A stretch of DNA of 64,000 nucleotides from Buddleja alternifolia (GCA_019426215.1 CM033408.1:8993077-9057076), one strand, 5' to 3'; shown: positions 33,671 through 45,850, counted from the stretch's first letter. Numbers and translations: made by a program. Notes: generated by a model from the sequence alone, not told the origin.

Positions 33671-36600
33671 AGAACCTTCTTATTCTGAATATTCCAAGGA
33701 CGAGGCAGATCTTTTCCTTCCAAATCTTGTAGCCTATAAGTGCCTTTGTTTGTAAGTTTAGTGACCTTAAAAGATCCTTCCTAGTTCGGGTCAAGTTTTT
33801 CAACGTGCCTCGACACTTCCACCTTCTTTAATACAAGATCCCCGACTTGAAGATTTCTTGATTTCACTTTCTTGTTATAAACTCATGCCATTGTATCTTT
33901 TTGCATCAAAATTTTGGCAATGGCTTTGTCCTTTAATTCTTCAACAACATCCAATTCATACATCCTTGCCTCTGGATCGTAGGATCGTACACGATGAGAC
34001 ATCATTCCAATTTGAGCAGGTATTACAGCTTCTGAACCATAAACGAGGCTAAATGGAGATTCACCCATTGAAGTTCGTGGGGTCATACAATATGCCCATA
34101 ACGTTCTGGGTAACTATTTAGCCGAATTTCCTCTTTTCCCAAGATCTTAGTCTTAAGGTGTTGAAGAATAACTCTATTTGCCACTTTAGTTTGCCCATTC
34201 ACTTGAGGATTGCCAACCTCGGTGAAGTTCTTACTGAATTTTTTACTCTTCACACCATTTCACCACATTCGTACTGTTGAACTGTGCCCCATTATCTGAA
34301 ATTAAGACACAAGGGATTCTTAATCTACAGGCGATATTCTTTCGCAAAACCTTCATCACTTCATGGTCGGTGATCTTGGCCATTGCCTCAGCTTCGATCC
34401 ACTACATAAAATATTCGACAGCAACAATAATAAACTTCTTTTGCCCCCTGGCAGGAGGAAAAAGACCCAATATATCTATCCCCTATTGATCAAATGGATA
34501 CGCAATTTTAATCGATTCCATTTCAGTGGCAGGACGATGCAACAGGTTCGGCTGACACTTATTGCATTTTTTTGCAAATTCAAAGGCATCTTTCACCAAC
34601 GTAGGCCAGTAATATCCTTGCCTCAATATCTGTTGTGCTAAGGCTCGGCTTCCAGAATGATTTCCACAACTTCCCTCGTGAATCTCTCTCATAACTCCAC
34701 CTCGGACGGAACGAGGCAACACAATAGTAGGACAACTGAGGATCGTTTATAGAGCTTCTCGTAAATTACTGTAAACCTTGAAGCTCTATACATGATCCTA
34801 TGGGCCATGTTACGATCCTCAAGCAATTCTCCTTTTAACAAACACAACTTGATCTCATCCTTCCAACTTGCTTTGTCAACTACAACCATCACCTTCGAAG
34901 CCACATTCAATGAGACCCGCAATTTCTCTGACACTAACAACATAACTGTCCTGCTTTTCACTCCCGTTATCAGGTTTGCAAATTTTGACAGAGCATCTGC
35001 TCTTTCATTTTCTCCTCGTGGAATCTGATATATAGTTATCTTTTCGAATCCAGACATTAAGTCCTTCACCTTCTGAAAATACAAAACAAGGCTTTTCTCT
35101 TTTGTCTCGTATGATCCCGCAATCTGATTAGCTACGAGCTGAAAGTCCGTATAGGCATTCAAATTTTTTACCTTCATTGTTTTTGCCATTTCCAATCCCA
35201 CCACAAGGGCTTCATATTTAGCTTCGTTATTGGTTACATCAAAATTGAGCTTAATGTGAAATTCATGATCATTACCTGCATTGATGTTGACAAATTATAT
35301 AAAGTAGAGGAAATATAAGAAAATAATATTCTCCTCGTACGTTACGAAGCAAATTCATATTATTAAAATGTTTGCATAATTTTGATGATTTGCATCATGT
35401 ATATGCAATATAATAGTTGTACCTTCTGGATCTCGTAACCATACACCTATGGCCCCCCTTCTGGGTCATGGATGAGCCATCTACATGGAGCATCCATGGG
35501 CCAGAAGTGGCATTTTTAGGTTCATGGTTTACGGTCATTTTGACTATAAAGTCCGCCATTGCTTGTGCTTTTACGGCGGTTTAAGGCTTATAATCAATGG
35601 AGAATTCCCCAAGTTCGGCAGCCCATTTGACGAGGTGATCTAAAATATCAGGTTTAGCTAAGATTTTTTGCAATGGCTGATCTGTAAGTACCACAATATT
35701 ATGTGATTGAAAATAGGGTCGCAACTTATGAGTTGCCATTATTAGGGCCAATGTCCATTTCTCAATTTTAGTGTAGTTTTTCTCAGCTCCCTGGATCGTT
35801 CGGCTGATGTAATAAATAGGTTTTTGGTCTCCCTCCTATTCTTGAAGTAAAATAGTGCTTATTGCCTCGTCGGACACATCCAAATATAACATAAAAGGTT
35901 CTCCAACAACTGGCTTCATTAATAACGGAGCAGACGTTCTTGAAAAGCTTTTCACATTCATCTGTCCATTCAATTTTTTTTACCTTTTTCAGAATCTTGA
36001 AGAAATGCAATCCACGATCTGCCGACCTCGATATAAACCTGCTAAGATTAGCCATTCTCCCTGTTAACTTCTGGACATCCTTCACTGACCTCGGATATTG
36101 CATCTCCACTACCGCCTTTATCTTTTCAGGATTGGCTTCTATACCTCGTTCTGTAACCACAAAACCCAAAAATTTTCCACCTTGAACTCCAAAAGGACAT
36201 TTCTTTAAATTTAGTTTCATACCATATATACGCATAATCTGGAAGGCAATTCGTAAATGATCCAGATGATTTTCTTCCTCCACACTTTTGACCAAAATAT
36301 CATCAACATTAACTTCCATGGTCTTCCCTATCTCATCTTTAAACATCGCATTCACTAATCTTTAAGACGTTGCTCCCGAATTTCTCAAACCAAAGGGCAT
36401 CACATTTTAACAATATACACCTTTAGTAGTAATAAATGAGGTCTTATCCCTATCCTCTAGTGCCATCATAATCTGATTGAAACCCTGGTAAGCATCCATC
36501 ATACTTAAAAGAGCACATCCTGTCGTCGAATCTCCGAGGAGATCAATACAAGGTAGTGAGTACGGATCATGAGGACATGCCTTGTTTAAGTCCATCAAGT

Positions 36601-37640
36601 CTGTACACATACGCCACTGGCCTCCTAACTTCGGTACGAGTACAACATTTTCCAACCAGTCCATAAACTATATTTCTTGAATATAATTCACTTCGAGCAA
36701 TTTATTCACCTCTGCTTCTATGATAGCATTCCTTTCTGGTCCAAAATTTCTCTGTTTCTGCTTCCTTTGCCTTCAGGTCTATATTCAGACGATGCACAAT
36801 CACCTCAGGGTCAGTTCCTTTGAAGTCCGAAGCCTGCCAAGCAAACATTTCAGCATTCTCCCTAAGAAACTCAATCATCATCATCTCCAATCTTTCTTGC
36901 ATTTAAACCCTATTCTCGTGGTTTTTTCTGAATTTCCCGGGAATAATTCAATAGTCTTATGCTCCATCGGTTCTACCAGTCCGAACTCTATTCGATGCCT
37001 TTTACCTGACTCCTGACCTACTTCTTCGATTGGTGCAACATTGTTTTTTACCACTTTTATCCTCATGGTCTTTTCACTTCGCTTCTTTCTCAAAGAAGTT
37101 GTGTAACACTCCCTGGAGACCTATTGATCACACCGTACCACTTCAACTCCACCTTTAGTCATAAACTTCATTTTTAAGTGTAGTGTCGATACCACAGCTC
37201 CAAATAGGTTCAAACCTGGTTGACCCAAAATAGCATTGTATGCAAAAGGTGCATCTACCACCAAAAACTTAACATCACTGTTTTTCTCGCGGGTTCGTAA
37301 CCCAATGAGGCGGGTAGATCAATAGTAACCAAAGGGGTAACCTCTACTCCACCGAACCCCATCAAAGGAGTGTTTACTGGCATAAGACTCCTTTCATCAA
37401 AATTCATCTTTTTAAGTACATGCAGGATCAGAATATCTGAAGAATTGCCATTATGCACTAATACTCTGTGAACTGCAAAGTTTTCCACGTTCACTATTAT
37501 CACCATCAGATTGTCATGGGGTCGTATGACTCCCTCATAGTTGCAGTCATTGAAGTTAATGGCTTCATTACTCTGAACAACGTTCATCACATACAATGGT
37601 TCTTCCCTTTTCTCGTAGGCTCGCGCCTCACAAAGGTGCA
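33670..37640 (-). pseudogene. pol: Tat-type gypsy pol, minus strand, broken
   Basis: Reading down from 37640: protease region with VLVHNGNSSDIL where the catalytic D-G-S triad is altered; RT from 36664 (VVLVPKLGGQWRMCTDL, then MPFGL) with VNVDDILVKS in place of the usual YVDD; FLGFVVTERGIEANPEKI; first RNase H near 35800-35580 (TKIEKWTLALIMATHKLR, VVLTDQPLQ); second, archaeal-type RNase H from 35510 to 34960 (MLHVDGSS, YTDFQLVANQI, ENERADALSKFA); integrase 34730-33880 with an HHCC finger (IHEGSCGNH, CNKC), D in GIDILG and D in SDNGAQF; the pol tail ends LPRPWN near 33700. Multiple stops and frameshifts, including an extra G in a G run near 35453-35458, make it non-functional. A GT-AG intron at 35276-35422 lies in the second RNase H. 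Confidence 0.82.
35276..35422 (-). other. Sense-strand GT-AG intron inside the archaeal-type RNase H domain
   Basis: On the minus strand the exon ends ...GATCCAGAAG, the intron begins GTACAACTATT and ends CATCAATGCAG, and the next exon begins GTAATGATCATG. Joining gives P-E-G-N-D-H-E-F, the expected continuity of the RNase H domain, while the unspliced sequence has stops in that frame. The 147-bp segment is clearly more AT-rich than its flanks, as plant introns are. A chance insertion of this form is less likely but not excluded. Confidence 0.7.
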
Positions 37641-38880
37641 TTTTTTGTGCGCTCTAGGAATCTCCGCATGAGGGACCCCTTGCGATTGTATGAATTTCAC
37701 CCCATACATATGTATTGGTTTGAACCTCGTGGATTCGTTTATCATCTTGTCGAAGCAGATTTTGTTGGTTATTGTGATGTCTATTATCATTACGCTCACG
37801 ACCTCTTCCCTTTTCTCCTTCTCTTTTTTTTTCTCGGGATCGACTTCTAGACCTTCGGTCATGTCATGTCCCTTCCTTTTGTTTCTTTGCCTTAGCTTCA
37901 TTAGCCTTATCAATAAATTCATGCAAATAACCTTGGCTAATCAGCCTTTCGATCTCATCTTTTAACTAGAAGAAGTCCTCAATGTCGTGGCCGTTATCCT
38001 TGTGGAAACGACAATATTTGTGGCTATTCTTCCGCTTCGGGTCATATTTCATCTTCTTTGGCCTAACAACCAGTTTTGAATTTTTTATGGCCATTAAGGC
38101 CTTGCCTCGTGTAGTCTTCAGGGGAGTGTAGCTTTCGTATTTAGCGTATCACGATTGTCATTTTTGATCCTTATCGGATCTCGGCGCTCCGCGTCGCTCT
38201 TGCTGTTTCTTCTCCTTATTTTACTTCCACGCCTTCCTCTCGGACCTCTTAATTCGATAAATATCCTCTTCATGGATGTATTGCCTCGCCATAATCATAA
38301 TTTCTTCTTGTTCTATTGGAGGATTACGTATCAATGCTCCATCCAACGATCCTTCTTTTAAACAATTAATAAACAACTGTTGAATTACTTTGTGCTGCAA
38401 CCCTTCCACATCCAACGCTCCGTCATTGAATCTATCTACGAACTCCCTCAACGTCTCATCGTCTAGCTGCTTTATCCCTATCAGAGTAGAAACAGACTTC
38501 GCAGTTCGTGCCTTACTCGCAAAGTGATTTTCAAACTTACAGACGAACTGCTCATACGAGATAATTGTACCTGGAGGTTAATGCACGACTTACAAAGGTT
38601 GTTGGGAATATTTTTGCGTTCACTGCATCACTTAGATTATGCAACACCATCATGGTTTCAAAAGTAATAACATGTTCTCTAGATCCTTAGTTCCATCATA
38701 CTTGGGCAAATCTAGCACTTTAAAATTTAGCGGCATACCTTCCAACAAAATGTTCACATGAAAAGGCGAATTACGACGCTGTAGAGCTAATACAAGGATA
38801 ATGCATCTCTGCAGCACCTCATCTTGCCTTATCTCTGCATTAATGACATAGGAGAAGTGTCAAGAAGGGTAAGAAATGAG
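37640..38880 (-). pseudogene. gag: Tat-type gag, capsid part, minus strand
   Basis: Minus-strand frames hold NILLEGMPLNFKVLDLPKYD near 38770, then (after frameshifts) ISYEQFVCKFENHFASKAR, LREFVDRFNDGALDV and GALIRNPP, the retrotransposon gag family pattern. A charged, arginine-rich spacer (RSRSREKKREGEKGR) follows around 37830. A histidine/cysteine-poor CRFHKDNGHDIEDFF-like block near 38010, where a zinc-finger-like motif usually sits, is the last recognisable gag part. The N-terminal part and primer region are missing beyond 38880. Several stops (for example near 38690 and 38575) break it. Confidence 0.72.
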
Positions 38881-39070
38881 AGTAGAGGAAAAGGAAAAGG
38901 GCCTGCAATTGTAAGTAAAGTGCATTTGATGTGTTTTGTTTATTTCAGTTAATGTTGACTGATTGTGTGCAAATGTTAGATGGGTAATGAAACTGAAATG
39001 CAGCCAATGACATTCAATAATGATATAGAGCAAGGATCAGAAAGGGTAAATTTCAATCTTTTGCTAGCCT
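38870..39070 (+). other. Short unassigned stretch
   Basis: A plus-strand segment with an acceptor-like TTGTTTATTTCAG near 38938-38950 and an open stretch starting ATGGGTAATGAAACTG at 38980. It may be a captured exon scrap or a MULE fragment; it is too short to name. Confidence 0.25.
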
Positions 39071-40384
39071 TCTGGTTAGTGCACCACTTGGTTCCAATTT
39101 TAATTCAATTCAATTTATTTAATGTATTTATCTAATAATTAATTAAATAAATGAATTAATTAAAATATAATTAATTCCTCCAAGAAATTAATTTTTTTAT
39201 TAATTAATTAATTAGATCATCAAATGGCAAGTTAATTAATTAATATTAATCGATATCAAATGACAAATTAATTAATTAATATTAATCGATATCAAATACC
39301 AAAAAACTCTATACCCTTTTTCCCTTTGCAAATTCCTTTAAGCGCGACTCTTTAGGTTCGTCTCAAAAGGTAATTGGGAGGAAATCAAAAGAATGTGAGT
39401 AACACCTAGCCAGTCTTGTGGCTCATATCGTAACCCAATTGAGAACGAATGATGAGGATCATTCCAAACCTTTCCTATTACGAATAACGTACGAGTATAA
39501 ACCTTTTATTATTATATCCCAATCAAGTGAGAGTCACAGTACCGTTAAACTCACAGTACTTGACTATATGTTTAAGTACGTAATGAGTCGAGGTCAATAA
39601 GATTACTCTTGTATCTAACACTAGTAAACTCTATTGCTTTGGCCAAAGATTTTTTACCTCACTCATTCATGACGGCATAGGATAATTGGTCATTCACTTA
39701 TGAGAGAATAAATTCCAATCTTGCAAATCAGTTAAGACTGCTACTTGTCTATCAAGCTGCATTTCAAGGTTGACTTAATTGAGTCTAACTACTCTAATAA
39801 CGAACTTGATATCCAAGTACATCTTCAACGTGATTTCTCAGGTCTAAGGTTCACGCATACTTATTACAATTTAATCAGTTCTATCATTGACTGTTATTGA
39901 GTGAATAGCCATGTGAAAGAACCTATGCGAGTCGTGTTTGAACATATCAATCTCACTGATATGTCTATGATATAAGCTCACTACCACCTAGTGTTCTACT
40001 AGCACTTCCATGTCAAAGCTTATGCCATACAAGTCTTATATGTTCTTGACGTCCAGTCGGGATTTTCTTTAACTTGCGAACTTATTTAGTGGTATTCTCT
40101 CTAACCCAAAGGGAGTACAAGGTCCGCCTTAATGTCATGGACCTAGAGTTTGTTTATTTTATCTTTCAAATGTCAATAAGAAAACAACGCAAAATGCCTT
40201 ATATAAATAAGGGGTAAAGACAATAACCCACCTGAACTTTGCGCATTTTTACAATTTTTTATCCAAACTTCTTTTTGTTACATTTCTTTTATCTTAAGTC
40301 TACGGGTTTTACACTTTTTTATCTTTTCACGTTTTCCTGCCGAATAAACAAAATCTTGTTTACACTTTTTTATCCAAACTTTGT

Positions 40385-40766
40385 GGCTATGTTTGGTTAT
40401 GTTTTGGGATGGTATTTTGGTGAGAATTATTGATGAAAAATTTATGGGGACACATGCAATTTTGATGGGATTATGTTTGGTTATATTTTGGGAGTTGGTT
40501 TTTGAGTGATTTTTTGGTGAGATATTGTTTGGTTTTGTTTCCAGAGGGAACATAAATTACTGTAGCTGTCAAATCAAGTAAGTTTTTGTTTGTCAATAAT
40601 TAAAAGTTAGAATATAATATTGAGATTGTAATAATTATTATATATATATATATATGTATATATATGTAAGTAATAGTTATTATCGAATATACAAAAATAT
40701 ACATGTATAACTTATATAAATACACAAAATACTTACACAGTAAAATATTTTTTAATATATTCCCAA

Positions 40767-40798
<32 letters not shown>

Positions 40799-40894
40799 CA
40801 TACCACATACAAATTTATAAATATTATATATATAATATTTTGTTTATCTATGTTCTGTATATACCAAATCTTTTGTATGTTCAGTATACATAAT

Positions 40895-40944
<50 letters not shown>

Positions 40945-41575
40945 TATTGGTTACACTAGAATAACAAAAGCTCAAATAGAACTCCAATGAAGTTGTCCTA
41001 CAATAGAGTATATAGAAGTCCCCCATAAGGCTTGTTCCAAATAATTATATGTATAGATTTGTTAGTCAAAACTCGTATTATACCCTATAAAATATATATA
41101 TACGTATAATTAAAAAATATTTCTGTTTCCTGTATTCTTTCGAACATAATGAAAAGTATTTGTACTTTTGAGTTGAACCGTTTAGTACACATACTTTATG
41201 TATCCCGTATTATATTTAACTAACTAGGATATAAATTTCATAAGATTCCATATAAATATTTATTTATAAATATATTGTATAGATATATTCTAATTTACAA
41301 ATATATATAAAATGGCGCACTCTATATAATCATATATATATCAGGGGCCAGGGGAGGTATTTGCTGGTTTGAATGGAGAGAGAGAGAGATTGTAAGCTGT
41401 GTATTGACTTTTTGACCGACAAAAGCTGATAAAGTGGGCCTAGTAGATTGAAAATAGGCTTCGAAATTTTTGGACCAAAATTTTCAAGTTTTTTCTGACC
41501 CAAATTGTATAGACCAAACACAATTTAGTCAGAATTTTGGTCCAAAACAAGCCCAAAACATAACCAAACATAGCC
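40385..41575. mobile_element. Element with 24-bp perfect inverted repeats nested in the MULE-type element
   Basis: The 24 bases at 40385-40408 (GGCTATGTTTGGTTATG and on to TTTTGGG) are repeated as a perfect reverse complement at 41552-41575. The flanking triplets are both TGT (40382-40384 and 41576-41578). PIF/Harbinger elements make 3-bp duplications, but usually TTA/TAA, so the class is unsure. The interior holds AT and GT/CA microsatellites and no transposase. Confidence 0.65.
40636..40942. repeat. AT and GT/CA microsatellite cluster
   Basis: (TA)n at about 40638-40672, (GT)7 followed by (AT)n near 40767-40798, and (CA)n followed by (TA)n at 40891-40940. The GT-TA block and the CA-TA block can pair as an inverted repeat. 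Long frames here on both strands are low-complexity artefacts. Confidence 0.85.
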
Positions 41576-41869
41576 TGTATTTTTTTACCTTTTTTTATCT
41601 AACTCCGCCGTATGTACAGTAACTCTGATAGAATATTCCGTCAGAATATGCTAATAGATAAGAAAGTGTAAAACCCGTGGAGTTGAGATAACAAAATGTA
41701 ATGAAAACTAGTTTAGATAAAAAAGTGTAAAAACACGAAAAGTTCGGGTGGATTATTTTCTTTACCCCTATAAATAATGTTTAATTACAATGAATATGAC
41801 TTATACATTCTATCCTCTATGGCCTCTGAGAGCATAATACAAACACCCAGTTCTCAATGTGATCGCACT

Positions 41870-43110
41870 TGCATTTTCTTTAGGATTGATTGTTTGAGAA
41901 GGCAATTTCCTTAACCTTGGGCCTCAATCCTACTCATAGAAGTCGTTAATTAACTCACTTGTGTCTCTAGATTCTTTAAGCTTGCTTTAGTTTGTATTTG
42001 GTCTTGAGCAAGAGCCTTCACGATATCTTCTAAAGATAATTTGGAGTTTGAGCTTGAACTAGGAGAAGAGGTTTGTGGCTTAGGTGGGAAATTAGGTGGA
42101 GGTCCATGATTATCCCCTTGAGGATTTCCTTGAAAATTGGGGCTATTTGAGTTTTTATAGCTAAAGATTGGGTGGTCTCTCTATCCAAAATTTTAAGAGT
42201 TAGAGTAAGGGTCATGTTTCCTATGAGGTTGTCTCGGGAATCCTCCTACCACATTAGCTTTCTTGGTGGGCTCGTTTTGTGGTGTAGGGCACATGTCAAT
42301 AGGATGGTCCACATTAGCACAAATTCGACAAGCTTTCACTTGTTGTACCTTTTCAACAGCTATTTGACGAACAAGTGAAGTCAACTTAGCAATTTGTAAC
42401 TCAAGTGAACTAGATGTTACTTCATTTACCTTACTTGTTTGAGGTTCTTGTCGGGAGCTTAATTCTTGAGAATTCGCCGCCATGTTTGCAATCAATAATT
42501 TGAAGGCTTCAGGAGTTTTATCAACTATGGCCCCTGCACTAGCGGCATCTATCATAGTCCTCTCGGTGGGGAAAAGGCCTTCATCGAAGATTGTATGAGG
42601 AGTTGTTCGCTAATTTGATAATGGGGGCAACTCGCACATGGCTTCTTAAATCTCTCCCAATATTCATAGAGAATATTTCCGAATATTTGTCGGATGCCAC
42701 ACAGCTCTTTCTGGATATTAGCGGCATTAGAGACCGGGAAGTACTTCTCTAAAAATACACGTTTCATCTTATTCCATGTATTAATTGACCCGGATGGTAA
42801 GTAGTAGAGCCAATGCTTCGCCGAATCCGCCAAAGAAAAGGGAAATGTCCTTAACTTGATTACTTCCTTGGATATCCTGGCGGGCTACATGCTAGAGCAT
42901 ACCATGTGGAATTCCTTGAGGTGCTTGTGGAGATCATCACTTGAAAAAACATAAAAAGTGGGAAGGAGGTGGGTTAAAACGAATTTAAGTTCAAAAGCAA
43001 CATCAAGGATGGGGTAGTCTATGCATAAGGATTGGTAATTTAAATTAGGAGCCATCAACTCTTTAAGAGCGCGGTTGTTTTGATCATTTTCCATTGCTTC
43101 TTCTTCGGGG
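41870..43110 (-). pseudogene. gag: Athila/Tat-clade gag, minus strand, broken
   Basis: Starts near 43110 with MENDQNNRALKELMAPN, then FELKFVLTHLLPTFYVFSSD, HKHLKEFHMVCSSM, HWLYYLPSGSINTWNKMKR and FLEKYFPVSNAANIQKEL, all typical of plant gypsy gag (Retrotrans_gag). After a stop at 42884 and a frameshift near 42555-42600 the frame continues with MIDAASAGAIVDKTPEAF and a zinc knuckle CRICANVDHPIDMC, then a proline-rich, serine-rich stretch up to about 41880. Capsid protein function is lost. Protease and RT that should follow are missing; the sequence ends near copia LTR copy D. Confidence 0.8.
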
Positions 43111-43326
43111 TTGGGTGTATTGAAATAGAATACTAGATCATTGACTTGTTGATCTTGGATGGTGAAGCTTGAGGTGCTTCCCTTTGTAACCTATGAAATG
43201 TCCTCTCAATTTCTAAAGCAAATGGTAAATTGTGAAAGGATCGTGATATAAAACTGAAAATAGCAACAAAAAAATAAAAATAAAATAAAAACACAAGTAA
43301 TAAAACAATTAAACTAATCAAACACT

Positions 43327-43343
43327 TCCCAGAAACGGTGCCA
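43327..43343 (-). other. Primer binding site of the Athila/Tat-clade element
   Basis: On the minus strand TGGCACCGTTTCTGGGA follows the LTR end by five bases. It resembles the TGGCGCCGTTGCCGGGGA primer site common in Athila/Tat elements with some substitutions, and it sits upstream of the gag start as expected. Confidence 0.65.
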
Positions 43344-43348
43344 TTATT

Positions 43349-44839
43349 TGATGCATGTCGTAGCACACCAAAAATGAAAAAATATTTACCTTGATATCTA
43401 GTAATAGTGATAAGCAAGGGTTTTACCCAAGAGAGTGTGGATCAATTATAATCGTTAACTACTTATGATAATTTGGGGGGGGGGGAGGGGAGGAGTTGGT
43501 TGCAATTGTATGAAAACTAAGCAAACGAAAATGTAAAGAAAGCAATTTAATAATAGAAATAAACAATAATGGAGAAACACAGTCAATTGTATCTTCTCGA
43601 TTTGATCATAGATGCATGAGATTAATTCTAATCAAGTAGCCAACTAAGGGAATCAATGATAGCATGTGAACTTCTTACTCTTTCCTTAAGTGTAACTTAC
43701 CAACGGATAACCAATCAATAAATCTATTTTCCTAAAACATATCTAGAGACTAGGCTTTTGATTAATTAAAGGAGAATCATTAATTACTAGAAGAGAGTTG
43801 GTATCAAGAACTAATTCACTTAGCTTGAGTTGAGTCTAATGACATTGATTTTCCCCTAAAGGTCTTATAGCCCCTAGTTGCTACTAAATAAGGTCCTAAT
43901 TGATAGCAATTTAACCTTAACTAGCAATGGGTTAATGAAACACAATAACAAAGTGTACATCTAAATTAAGCATTTCTTCAAACACTTGGCATGTAATTAT
44001 GAACATCAAATACTAAATTAGAAAAGGTGTTAAGAACAAATCTCACAAATCAAGATGATGAATTCGTATTTCAATTGCCCGGATAAAGCTTTTAGCCTCT
44101 AAAATTCATCTTCAAAGCAGAAATTATCCAAAAGTGTGAAAGAATACAAAGAGGAATAATACTTGGGAGAAAAGAAAACCTAGAATTGGCTAAAGGCCAA
44201 TTTATAGGCCCAAAATTGGGTCCCTAAGCTAAGTCTCATGTTTTAGTGAACGTTTTAGCTCGCTGCAACGTGAGCAAGCAGTAGCTTCTGCCCATTCCTG
44301 CTGCAGCGAGCATTTTTTTATCGTTGTGGCCTCATGTGTAGTCTCGGTAAATTGGTCATTTATCTCTCTATAGACATCAGATTGAGACGATTCAAGTTAC
44401 TATAGAAAGCTACGACATAGATAGACAATTCTTTAGAAGGACCAATGAATTGATTCATCCGTTAAATATAGGAAAAATCCATTAATAAGTGATACTTCAT
44501 TTTGATCTTCAGAGCTGTTCACTTCCGATGTCTTTTATGCCTTCTTACGAACATTTTTTATCTTTGTTTTCAACATGGAAAATAAATCTACATCTCGTAG
44601 ATTTACAATGGCACAATATTGTAGTTAATTGGATATTCATGGAGAGAGTTACGGTAGAAATGCTAACACTGCGCTTGGAGAACCATTTCTTCTTTTCCGT
44701 GCTATTTTCTTCATTTTCCTAAAATATCTTTTGATGATCGTACAAGATAAAATCAAGACTTTATGCAAATATTAGCATCAAATACTGAATAAAAGCATTG
44801 GAATTAGACGAGATTACTACGCATACAAAGCACTTATCA
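43349..44839 (-). repeat. 5' LTR of the Athila/Tat-clade element
   Basis: Read on the minus strand it begins TGATAAGTGCTTTGTATGC at 44839 and ends GACATGCATCA at 43349, just before the primer site and gag. Length is 1,491 bp. A G-rich run GGGGGGGGGGGAGGGG occurs near 43474-43489. The rest of the element beyond gag is lost, so no second LTR or duplication is available. The TGATAAGT start is shared with the solo LTR at 46138-47573. Confidence 0.68.
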
Positions 44840-45359
44840 AATAAGCACCAAGTCATGACAATTTCAATTGAATGAAAATAATTAATTGTTCCATTAACTA
44901 TACCGGTTGTGATTTAGATGAGTAAAATAAAATAAGTGAAATATAAAAAGACAAATTAATACATATTTGTATATCACTTTTAGAAATAAAACCAAGTATT
45001 ATATGATTATGGATGCCACACTACATAATTCATGAATTTTTAAATATAAATGATTCAATTTGAGTCATGTGCAATTTTAGTTGTGAAACTTGGGTCATGT
45101 GCGATTTTGGCCAACATCATGAGACATAAATTGAACAATTAACCATGCACGTGACAAGAACGTGCTACTTCCATCGAAAAATTAACAAACGTGAGGCTTG
45201 TGACCAAAATTGCATATTTTTTTAAGCTATAGGATGTAATGTGGTGAATTACATAAAATTCGAACCAAAATTACACGTAGTCTAAGTTGTGGGACTGAAA
45301 ATGCAATTTTCCCTATTTTTCATTTGGTAAGTTGGAGAGAATATTTAATTGCATCTTTT
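44840..45359. other. Gene-free stretch with MITE-like GTGCAATTTTAG motifs
   Basis: Between 45055 and 45330, motifs such as GTGCAATTTTAGTTGTG and, at the other end, GGGACTGAAAATGCAATTTT face each other as an imperfect inverted repeat, like terminal repeats of MULE-type MITEs. No target duplication was found. No coding sequence. Confidence 0.4.
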
Positions 45360-45850
45360 TCCTCTAAAAGATATCCAAATTATGTAATCCGAGTGGATCT
45401 ATGTTCTCTCGTGGGGAGGTGTACTGTCTTGGAAATCACCAAGTAAACTTTCACTGCTCAATCCACCATGAAATTCGAGTTTATTGCCTTAGAGAAGACT
45501 GGTACTGAGGTTGAGTGGCTTGGAGACCTCTTGGCAGATATCCCTTTGTGGGTGAGACCGGTTCCGCCCATGTCTCTTCATTGTGATTGCCAAAATGCGA
45601 TAGCTAAGACAAGAAATAAGACCTACAATAGTAAAAGTAGACATATTCGATTGAGACACAATATTGTGAAGTGGTTGTTGTGTGATGGGGTTTTATCCTT
45701 AGATTTTGTGAGGTCAAAAGTGAATTTGGCCAATCTTCTGAATAATACAATTAATAGAAAATTAGTGGCAAACACATCGAGTGGATGAGATTAATGCCTA
45801 TTGTGGAAGTTAACAATGATGGTAACTCAACCTATGTGAGTGGTGATCTC
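45360..45850 (+). pseudogene. pol: Copia RNase H and pol C-terminus, remnant
   Basis: The plus-strand frame 45468-45788 encodes EFIALEKTGTEVEWLGDLLAD, LHCDCQNAIA, YNSKSRHIRLRHNIV and FVRSKVNLANLL, the C-terminal RNase H region and tail of Ty1/copia pol (typical AEY, HCDNQ and RHI-HNI pattern). The region just before 45468 is recognisable in the same frame with one stop (TAA near 45441). RT, integrase and gag are absent. The frame ends at TGA 45786-45788, and related sequence continues to about 45858. This is a truncated, decayed element, and its 3' part continues beyond the solo LTR to about 48480. Confidence 0.75.

Larger units (their letters stand above)
29518..38880 (-). mobile_element. 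Tat-clade Ty3/gypsy element, 5'-truncated, with antisense ORF
   Basis: Read on the minus strand the element runs: gag capsid part (38870-37640), protease, RT, RNase H, a second archaeal-type RNase H, integrase (to about 33670), then an ORF on the opposite strand (30930-33326), a 0.86-kb non-coding stretch and the 3' LTR (30067-29518). RT before integrase marks Ty3/gypsy; two RNase H domains mark the Tat lineage. Antisense ORFs downstream of pol are described for some Tat sublineages. The 5' LTR, primer site and gag N-terminus are missing at the right end, while exactly those parts of the same type of element occur in the opposite orientation at 25639-26790. All coding parts contain stops or frameshifts. 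Confidence 0.82.
40211..41768. mobile_element. Non-autonomous MULE-type element with 9-bp target duplication
   Basis: Left end GGGGTAAAGACAATAACCC and right end (reverse complement) GGGGTAAAGAAAATAATCC extend as imperfect terminal inverted repeats of about 55-60 bp. A perfect 9-bp target duplication TATAAATAA flanks it (40202-40210 and 41769-41777). Nine bases is the hallmark of Mutator-like insertion. No transposase is present. It contains a second element at 40385-41575. Confidence 0.85.
39070..41846 (-). repeat. Decayed copia-type LTR, copy D, split by a MITE
   Basis: Fourth copy of the family seen at 175-1469 and 1925-3311: the blocks AAGCGCGACTCTTTAGG, GAGAGTCACAGT and TCAGGTCTAAGGTTCACG appear in order from 39340. 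It is interrupted at 40211-41768 by a MULE-type MITE and resumes to end near ACAAACA (about 41846), corresponding to the CCTAACA end of the other copies. Confidence 0.55.

Noticed and set aside
40600..40990. Frames of about 100 codons on both strands
   Set aside because: Low-complexity translations of AT and GT/CA microsatellites.
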